The notes below the pieces were generated by a model. That model searched no databases. It saw only the letters and a list, made by a program, of their open reading frames with translations, and was not told where the DNA came from. Both the position numbers and the translations under genes were made by a program. A stretch of 64,000 nucleotides of DNA from Hemicordylus capensis. Its lineage: Eukaryota; Chordata; Lepidosauria; Squamata; Cordylidae. Positions 56,626 to 64,000 of the stretch are shown piece after piece. Every line of letters starts with the position of its first letter. Positions within the stretch are counted from its first letter, which is position 1. The stretch is taken from assembly GCF_027244095.1 (NCBI RefSeq), contig NC_069670.1, positions 20,573,820 through 20,637,819 of the forward strand. Direction: 5' to 3'.

Positions 56626-58180
56626 CATTTTACAATTTTATTGGTTTTTACAACATCTTAACAATCCAGTTACATTTAATTAAGTAAATATTGACTTCCC
56701 GCTTACCAGTCTGCACGGTTCATATTAGCTACAAATCTACCATTGCTATAATAATTCAAAACACATATACTCCACATTGCAAACTCAATTTTACTCTACC
56801 CAACCTGCTATTATTACTAAATTTCAAACCCTGCTGAAAGGTCCATATTAGAAAAATAGTTCTTTAAGTATAGTAAGAATGGCTCCCAATCTTCTTTGAA
56901 ACATTCCAAGTTTTCATCCCTTATGAGTGCTGTAGGTTTTGCCATCTCAGCATATTCCAAAATTTTTATCAACCAATCTTCTTTTGAGGGCCTTTTATTA
57001 TCTTTCCATTTCTGCGCATATACTATTCTAGCCACTATGGTTGCATACATTAAAAATGTTAAGTTTCTTCTGGAGAACTCTCCTTGCGTTATTCCCAGCA
57101 GGAAGGATTCTGGCCTCTTGGGAAATGTCATTTTAAAAATTTTCTTCAACTCATTATATATCATATCTCAAAAGGCCTTTGCCTTCCCGCAAGAGCACCA
57201 CATATGAAAAAAAGTTCCTTCACAATGTCCACATTTCCAACATTTGTTTGGGACATTTTTATACATTAACGCTAATTTTTGGGGTGTCAAATACCACCTG
57301 TACATCATCTTATAATTAAAGTATAACATGCAGTGAAACTTTAAATCTGTTTTCCATCATTTTTCCCAAGCTGCCATATCTATATTACAACCCTCATCTT
57401 GAGCCCATTTTATCCTAGTCTTTTTAACCACTTCATCTCTTGTCTCTTCCAAAAGCAACAACTTCTACATCTTCGAGACTAATTTTTCATCATTTTCACA
57501 CAATTCCTTCTCGAATCTCGACATTTGATCCTCAAATCCAACTTTAAGATCCTTCTTGTAAATTTCGTTTACCTGATGATACTGAAACCAGTTACTAACC
57601 AAATTTTGTACTTAGATTAAGTTTTTTAATTTACAGCCCCTCTCTTGAAAACATAACAAGTCCCTAGGTACCCCATTCAGATTGCATATTTATCTCTTTA
57701 CGTGCCAAAGCTTCAATCGGGGATACCCATAATGGAGTTTTAGATTCCAGCCATTTTTTATATTTTACCCACACTCCCATTAGACTTCTCCTTACATAGT
57801 GATTGAGAAAGTCTTTATGTACTTTACTTTTATCGTACCACAGATATGAATGCCATCCAACCTTCTATCAAATCCTTCCAAATCAAGTATTCTGGGATTT
57901 CTTAATGTTATCCATTCTTTTAACCACGTCAAACAAGCAGTATCAAAATACAACCTTAAATCCGGCAGTGTAAGACCGCCTCTTTCTTTAGCATCAGTTA
58001 ACTTTTTAAATTTAATTCTTGGTCTTTTCCCTTGCCAAACAAATTTGGTTATGTCCTTTTGCCATTGCTTGAAACAGGTTACCGTATTAATTATAGGAAT
58101 AGTCTGGAAAAGAAACAACATTTTAGGTAGAACATTCATCTTCGCAACTGAAATTATTCCCATTAAAGATAAGTTCATTC
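56626..58180 (-). mobile_element. 5'-truncated L1 insertion with perfect 19-bp target duplication
   Basis: Minus-strand ORF2 C-terminal pieces: MNVLPKMLFLFQTIPI, KDITKFVWQGKRPRIKF, KERGGLTLPDLRLYF, then KRPSKEDWLIKILEYAEMAK. Flanks aaaacagcaccttgaattg at 56607-56625 and 58181-58199 are identical. Several frame breaks separate the pieces. Confidence 0.9.
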
Positions 58181-58369
58181 AAAACAGCACCTTGAATTGG
58201 GCCTCAAAGCAGAAGTTGAACCTCCATGTGCAGAAACAGTCTATTTGAATAGCACAGTATGGGGGGCATGCAACAAGAAGGGCTGTTTTCTTCATGTCGT
58301 ACGTGGGAGCTTCCTAGAGGATTTTGCATGGTCACTGTCTGAAATGGCCCTTTACTCTCTGATATGTCT

Positions 58370-58635
58370 ACTGCTACTATGGATATTTATATAATGCCCT
58401 TCAACCCAAGTTCTATGTAAACCCAAGCAGTTTACATAGAAAAATTAATCATACATAAATAAGATGGCCCCCTGTCCCCAAAGGGCTCACGATCTAAAAA
58501 GAAATATAAGGTAGACCCCAGCAACAGTCACTGGAGGGATGCTGTGCTGGGGGTGGATAGGGCCAGTTGCTCTCCCCTTGCTAAATAAAGAGAATCACTT
58601 TTAAAAGATGTCTCTTTGCTCAGTTAGCAGTGGGT
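58370..58635 (-). mobile_element. LINE 3'-UTR fragment
   Basis: Contains ccccaaagggctcacgatct and gctgtgctgggggtggatag; same family as 53365. Confidence 0.72.
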
Positions 58636-58854
58636 CTCCCCCGCCTAGTGCTCCAAAGCAGGCTGCTTCTGTACATGGAAGCTCTGCTTCTCACAGTAAC
58701 CTCGGAGGAGCCCTGCTGGATATGGCTGAGCATTCTGCTTCCCCCCTCCAGAAAGGCCAGAAATTGGATGAAGCTTATAGTCCATTGCTTGTTGCTGCCC
58801 AGCAAACGGTATTTATAGGTAGACTGCCTCTGAGTCCAGAGGTTCCACATTGCC

Positions 58855-58958
58855 ACGGGGGGGGGGGGGGACGGGACTTCATAGATCAATTCACCCTTTG
58901 TGAATGTATCCGATACCGTATTTACCTGAATAGATGACAACTCTGGAGTTAAGATGAT

Positions 58959-58998
<40 letters not shown>
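58855..58998. repeat. Poly-G tract (58857-58871) and (TG)n microsatellite (58960-58997)
   Basis: About 14 G followed 90 bp later by about 19 TG units. Confidence 0.85.
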
Positions 58999-59000
<2 letters not shown>

Positions 59001-59177
59001 AAAGGGGAACTACAGGTTATACCTGTATTCACCCAAACGGAAGACGACTCTGGATTTAAGATGACCCCCAGTTTCTTACATCAAAGAGCTTGGAAAAATC
59101 CTAGTCTTGGATTCAGGTAAACAGGAAAAAAACGTAAGAACCCTGCTGGATTAGAGTCAAGCTCCATCTCGGAGTCT

Positions 59178-59486
59178 CATAGGAACATAGGAAGCTGCCA
59201 TATACTGAGTCAGACCATTGGTCTATCTAGCTCAGTATTGTCTGCCCAGACTGGCAGAGGCTTCTCCAAGGTTGCAGGCAGGAATCTCTCTCAGCCCTAT
59301 CTTGGAGATGCTGCCAGGGAGGGAACTTGGAACCTAGATGCTCTTCCCAGAGCAGCTCCATCCCCTAGGGGAATCCCTTCCAGTGCTCACACTTCTAGTC
59401 TCCCATTCATATGCAACCAGGACAGACCCTGCTTAGCTATGGGGACAAGTCATGCTTGCTACCACAAGACCAGCTCTCCTCTCCAA
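59178..59486 (-). mobile_element. Chimeric 5S-rRNA/tRNA SINE, full length
   Basis: From ggaacataggaagctgcc to gcagaccctgcttagct and ccacaagaccagctctcct. Confidence 0.85.
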
Positions 59487-59781
59487 CCAGATGCCTCCCA
59501 GAGGCAGCCCATGAAGGCAAGAGCCCTGCCTTCTTCTTCGTCCTCAGAGCCATGATGACTGTCTGTGCCCATGGGGGCTCCACAGAACCGTCATAGCCAC
59601 TTTAGAGGCTGTGCGGTCTAGCTGGTCCCTTTCTCTGTGTAGGTCTAAATTTAATGTTTATGAGTGGACTGCAAGAGTGTAAATGGGGGAGGGAGCAGGA
59701 GAACTCCGAGGCTGAGAATGTAGGCCTCGGCTCCAGGATGGGGCAGACAGAGGATCCATTTGCGAAGTCCTCCCTCTCTGG

Positions 59782-60196
59782 CTAGGAACTGAGGAAGCAG
59801 TCTTCTACTGAGTCAGACCCTTGGTCTGTCTAGCTCAGGATTCCCTACACTGACTGGCAGCAGCTCTCCAAGGTTTGAGGCAGGAGTCTCTCCCTACTCA
59901 GAAGAAGAACTGAGTGGGGGGCACGGAAGGGGCAAAGTGTGTTTATGGATAGGAGAGCTCTGTCTCACATGTTAGATTTCTGAAACAAAAAGGTGGTGCA
60001 GTTTATTTGCCTGAGGGCATGCTCCCTCCCTACCTGCCGTATCCACCCTTGGCCTTCCCTGGAGATGCTGCCAGCGTTTGAAGTTGGGCCCCATCCACAC
60101 GTGGGAAATCTCTTCCAAATGTAAACCAAGGTGGACCCTGCTTAGCAAAGGGGACAAACCATGCATGCAACCACCACACCAGCTCTCCTCTCCTGA
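59782..60196 (-). mobile_element. SINE split by about 150 bp of other sequence
   Basis: The tail half is at 59782-59897. The body and 5S-like head (gtggaccctgcttagcaaag) are at 60047-60196. The middle is unassigned. Confidence 0.7.
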
Positions 60197-60217
60197 CTTT
60201 CTCTTTAGAAAGTCTTT

Positions 60218-60388
60218 AGAGAGCCAGCATGGTGTAGTGGTTAGAGTGCTGGACTAGGACCGAGGAGACCCAAGTTCAAATCCCCATCCAGCCATGAGAC
60301 TTGCTGGGTGACTCTGGGCCAGTCACTCTTCTCTTAGCCTAACCTACTTCACAGGGTTGTTGTGAGGAGAAACCTAAGTATGTAGTAA
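60218..60388 (+). mobile_element. Sauria SINE
   Basis: gagccagcatggtgtagtgg, gactctgggccagtcactc and cacagggttgttgtgagga; the 3' end is cut by the next element. Confidence 0.85.
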
Positions 60389-61015
60389 AAAGATCGCACA
60401 GACTGACTACAAACAAAGGCATGACAAGGTAGCAGGGATGATACACTGGAACATCTGCAAAAAATACAAGCTACCTGTAGCCAAAAATTGGTGGGACCAC
60501 AAAATTGAAAAAATGGTAGAAAATGAAGATGTAAAAATATTATGGGACTTCCGACTACAAACAGACAAACATCTGCCACACAATACACCAGATATAACTG
60601 TAGTCGAGAAGAAAGAAAAACAAGTCAAAATAATCGACATAGCAATACCAGGGGATAGCAGAATAGAAGAAAAATAAATAGAAAAAATCACCAAATACAA
60701 AGATCTACCAATTGAAATTGAAAGGCTGTGGCAGAAGAAGACCCAAATAATCCCAGTGGTCATTGGCGCCCTGGGTGCAGTCCCGAAAGACCTTGAAGAG
60801 CACCTCCACACCATAGGGGCCACGGAAATCACCATCAGCCAATGACAAAAAGCAGCTTTACTGGGAACAGCCTATATTCTGCGACAATATCTATAACAAT
60901 TGACAATAAAATTCAGCCATCCCAGGTCCTTGGGAAGGACTCGATGTCTGGATAAAACAAACCAGTCAAAAACACCTGTCTGACTGTGTAAACAAGAAAT
61001 AATAATAATATTTAG
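60389..61015 (+). mobile_element. LINE ORF C-terminus with (AAT)n tail
   Basis: The plus-strand frame reads YKLPVAKNWWDHKIEKMVEN, LPHNTPDITVVEKKEKQVKI, IDIAIPGDSRIEEK, then after a stop ERLWQKKTQIIPVVIGALGA. The PD…IDIAIP pattern recurs in a vertebrate LINE C-terminal domain and could be nuclease-like. The clade is not identified. Confidence 0.65.
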
Positions 61016-61990
61016 GGATTCTCAACCTTGGGTCTGCAGATGCCACCAGCTGAAGACTAATCTAAACCACTGACTCGGCTTAGACACAGCTTCAACAACC
61101 TAGAACACCCTGGCTTGGGCCTTACAGGCACTGTACAGCCAGAGTCCACAGAACCCAGCTCTAGACAAAAAGATATGATGCTGAAAACAACACAGCAGCA
61201 GCGAATGACCTTACGAGGCACATGCGGAAGAGCTTTGCAAGTAACCCTCCAGAACCTGTTAAATCAGTTAAATCACTTCTAAGTATATGAACTTTATTAA
61301 GACACAAGGGTTGCACACAGAAGAAGGAAATGGGAATAGGGTGAAACTGGGAGTAAAGAAAGGAATACAGGAATTCAAAAGAAAATACAAGCAGCATTTA
61401 CCAACTGACTAGTTTTACGTTAGTCTATCAGTAGGCAGGTCCTTGGCGGGGAAGCGTTACTCTCTACAGTTTCTCCCATGGAGCACTCATTTTTGCAGCT
61501 GGAAAAGGGTGGACACTGGCCACTGGCCAGGCCTTTGTCCTCTAGCTTTAAAGCCACAAGGGAGGACGTGAGCTGGCTCCAGGGACTTTGGGTCTCACAC
61601 CTGTCCGAAGTTAGTTATTTCAAAGAGTGTGTTAATTTCCTCCCCTCTGGGTGATGAGATGCAAAGTGGCTCTATCTCCTGTGTCGGTAAGATTAGGAAA
61701 CTGGTGAACTCTCGGTTTGCCACAGCTTGTAATACTAGAACTGATCCAAAGACACTGATAGAGCACCTTGGAGCCCTTCCACAAGGCTTAATTGTCTCAC
61801 TGTGACAAGTTGTGATAGCCCCTGGCAGCTTAAATGGCTTTGAAAGGGGTTTGAACGAACTGATGGAGGAGAAGTCTAAACTGTGGCTACCAACTAGACA
61901 GAGCATCAGTTGTTCCCAACCGTTTCCTTTATGTGGACCACAACGTCATCACCACATACGCTAGCTGTTTCGGGCATTTTTAACAAAGCC
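61016..61990. other. Stretch with no gene seen
   Basis: Begins with half of a MITE (gattctcaaccttgggtc) and ends near a hAT-like terminus (cagttgttcccaacc at about 61905). The middle is unassigned. Confidence 0.5.
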
Positions 61991-62097
61991 TATACCTGAC
62001 AGGAATCAAAGCTGCTGCCAGTCTGTGTAGACAATGCTGAGCTAGATAGACCAAGGGTCTGGCTTGGGAAAAGACAGCTTCCTGTGTTTATTCTATT

Positions 62098-62325
62098 TTA
62101 TTTTATTTTAACATTTTATATCCCGCTCTTCCTCCAAGGAGCCCAGAGCAGTGTACTGCATACTGACGTTTCTCCTCACAACAACCCTGTGGAGTAGGTT
62201 AGGCTGAGAGAGAATTGACTGGCCCAGAGTCACCCAGCAAGTCTCATGGCTGAATGGGGATTTGAACTCGGGTCTCCCCGGTCCTAGTCCAGCACTCTAA
62301 CCACTACACCACGCTGGCTCTCCTA
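62098..62325 (-). mobile_element. Sauria SINE, full length
   Basis: On the minus strand: gagagccagcgtggtgtagt through atcccgctcttcctccaagg in complement, with a T-rich left end as its tail. Confidence 0.87.
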
Positions 62326-62347
62326 TGTTTCTGCCAGTGGGAACATG

Positions 62348-62565
62348 ATGTGTGAGCACTGCAAGGTATTCCCCTGAGGGGATGGAGCCATTCTGGGAAG
62401 AGCATCTAGGTTCCAAGTTCCCTCCCTGGCAGCATCTCCAAGATAGGGCTGAGAGAGATTCCTGCCTGCAACCTTGGAGAAGCTGCTGCCAGTCTGTGAA
62501 GACAATACTAAGCTAGATAGACCAATGGTCTGACTCAGTATATGGCAGCTTCCTATGTTCCTAAA
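62348..62565 (+). mobile_element. 5S/tRNA SINE, 5'-truncated
   Basis: Starts inside the 5S-like part (gtgtgagcactgcaaggta) and ends ggcagcttcctatgttcc. Confidence 0.8.
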
Positions 62566-62579
62566 CTTATAGATCAAGG

Positions 62580-63012
62580 TGTACGTGTGAGCACTGTAAG
62601 ATACGTGTGAGCACTGCTGAGAGAGACTCCTGCCTGCAAACTTGGAGATAATAATAATAATAATAATAATAATTCGATTTCTATACCGCCCTTCCAAAAA
62701 TGGCTCAGGGCGGTTTACATAGAGAAATAATAAATAAATAAGATGGATCCCTGTCCCCAAAGGGCTCACAATCTAAAAGAAACATAAGATACACACCAGC
62801 AACAGTCACTGGAAGTACTGTGCTGGGGTGGGGGTGGACAGGGCCAGTTACTCTCCCCCTACTAAATAAAGAGAATCACCACGGTAAAAGGTGCCTCTTT
62901 GCCAAGTTAGCAGGGTAGCAGCTGCTGCTGCCAGTCTGGGTTGACAATGCTAAGCTAGATTGACCAATGGTCTGACTTGGGATAAGGCAGCTGCCTGTGT
63001 TCCTATGTTCCT
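62580..63012. mobile_element. SINE split by a LINE 3' end (62646-62929, minus)
   Basis: The SINE body stops at acttggaga, then (TAA)n and cgatttctataccgccc of the LINE follow. The SINE resumes at about 62930 (gctgctgccagtctggg). The LINE tail repeat marks the insertion site. Confidence 0.75.
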
Positions 63013-63284
63013 TCCAGTGGGAAAAAGATAACACTTACCTAATGAGAAGGCTGATGTTGTTTATGTCATTGACGTCCCCACTGCCCACAGACCAGCTGCT
63101 CATGGGCCACCAGTGGTCTGCAGACCACAGGTTGGGAACCACTGAGACAGAGCATCCATGTTCAGAGGCAGTCTATCTCAGAATACCAACTGCTGGAGAG
63201 CCACAACTGGACACAGCTATTGCCATCAAATCTGACCTTCAAATCGATTGCTGCCTTCACATCCTGCTCGTGGGTTTCCCAAAA

Positions 63285-63365
63285 GCATGTGGCTGGCCCT
63301 TGTGGGACACAGGATGCGGGACTCAATGGACCTCGGGGTCTGATCCAGCCAGGTTTGGAAGATAG
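63285..63365 (-). mobile_element. SINE-like 'gctggatcaggccc' repeat, fragment
   Basis: Contains gggacacaggatgcgggact and tctgatccagccagg. Confidence 0.6.
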
Positions 63366-63399
63366 TCTTTGGATTGCGTTGTTAGGATTGTTCTTCTAT

Positions 63400-63618
63400 T
63401 ACATTGGTCTAACAAGCAGAAGATTGCTGGTTCAAATCCCCGCTGATGTGTATATCAGGCAGCAGCGATCTAGGAAGATGCTGAAAGGCATCATCTCATA
63501 CTGCGTGGGAAGAGGCCATGGTCAGCCCCTCCTGTATTCTACCAAAGACAACCACAGGGCTCTTTGGGCGCCAGGAGTAGAAATTGACTTGACGGGCACA
63601 CCTTTACCTTTATAACGC
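63400..63618 (+). mobile_element. tRNA-derived SINE, 'gtcgccaggagt' family
   Basis: Contains ttgctggttcaaatccccgc, ctgtattctaccaaagac and ggcacacctttaccttta, the complete 3' end used to judge the VPS72 exon 5 copy. Confidence 0.8.
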
Positions 63619-63619
63619 A

Positions 63620-64000
63620 AAAACGCGAATCCTGTATTGTCTAGAAGGGGTACCCATTTCTGCTCCCCAAAAACTTCTGTTCTGCTCTCTGCCTTCTACA
63701 TGCCCAGAGAAACGTGCAGGAGAGAGAATATTGTTCCCAGCGTCTCTCCTCTTTGCAATTCCATCGGGGCCTCCCTCAGGGCTGGCAGTTCACAAATGCG
63801 GCCGCTGGAGGTCTGACAGGGCCGTGGCCGGGCTCTGGAGTGATTGATAACAGAGTCTGTATATGTGATCTCTCCCTTGCTCCTACCCCGCCCATCTGCC
63901 CGGCTGGGAAGCTAAAATAATAAAATGCTGATCTGACACACTCTTCTGGCTGCCTCGCCTGTGCCCTGCCCGCTGGGTTCACACCGCTCAGAAAAAAGGC
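63620..64000. other. Right edge of window, no gene supported
   Basis: TMOD4 follows VPS72 in human, but no TMOD4 exon was recognised here. Confidence 0.45.

Noticed and set aside
63840-64000. TMOD4 muscle promoter at the right edge
   Set aside because: The A/T-rich ctaaaataat does not fit the MEF2 consensus and no TMOD4 exon is visible.

Overview
This is nuclear DNA from a vertebrate, most likely a squamate reptile (lizard, gecko or snake). Two multi-exon genes are recognisable by protein similarity. The repeats include tRNA-derived SINEs of the Sauria type, chimeric 5S-rRNA/tRNA SINEs, squamate-type L1, CR1/L2-like LINEs, a DIRS element and many hAT MITEs. The species cannot be fixed from the sequence alone.

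Layout. From 1 to 43118 the window is the 5' part of PIP5K1A on the minus strand: coding exon 1 at 43058-43118, a 38-bp exon at 8017-8054, and an exon at 3895-3984. The kinase-domain exons lie beyond base 1. Intron 1 is about 35 kb and is mostly transposons. From 43119 to 46947 is a 3.8-kb head-to-head intergenic region with promoter-like motifs at both ends. From 46948 to 54944 is the complete six-exon coding sequence of VPS72 (YL1) on the plus strand, 373 codons, with twin polyadenylation signals near 55.8 kb. From 55.9 to 64 kb there are only repeats and unassigned sequence. The head-to-head PIP5K1A/VPS72 arrangement is the one known from human 1q21. TMOD4, next in human, is not visible here.

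The most remarkable structure is a nested stack in PIP5K1A intron 1. An L1 (about 11.64-26.54 kb) has been split by a 1994-bp almost entirely palindromic hAT-like element, by a 2257-bp hAT with Charlie-like ends, and by a broken DIRS retroelement. A second, 381-bp palindromic element with the same termini lies at 39.5 kb. Many short palindromic MITEs with 8-bp target duplications are scattered through both genes. SINE or LINE pieces sit very close to three VPS72 splice sites.

The two genes have separate roles. PIP5K1A makes PI(4,5)P2 at membranes. VPS72 is the H2A.Z-H2B chaperone subunit of the SRCAP and TIP60 remodelling complexes. They are linked here only by their shared upstream region. 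All assignments are from reading the sequence and from remembered family features; no database search was run.
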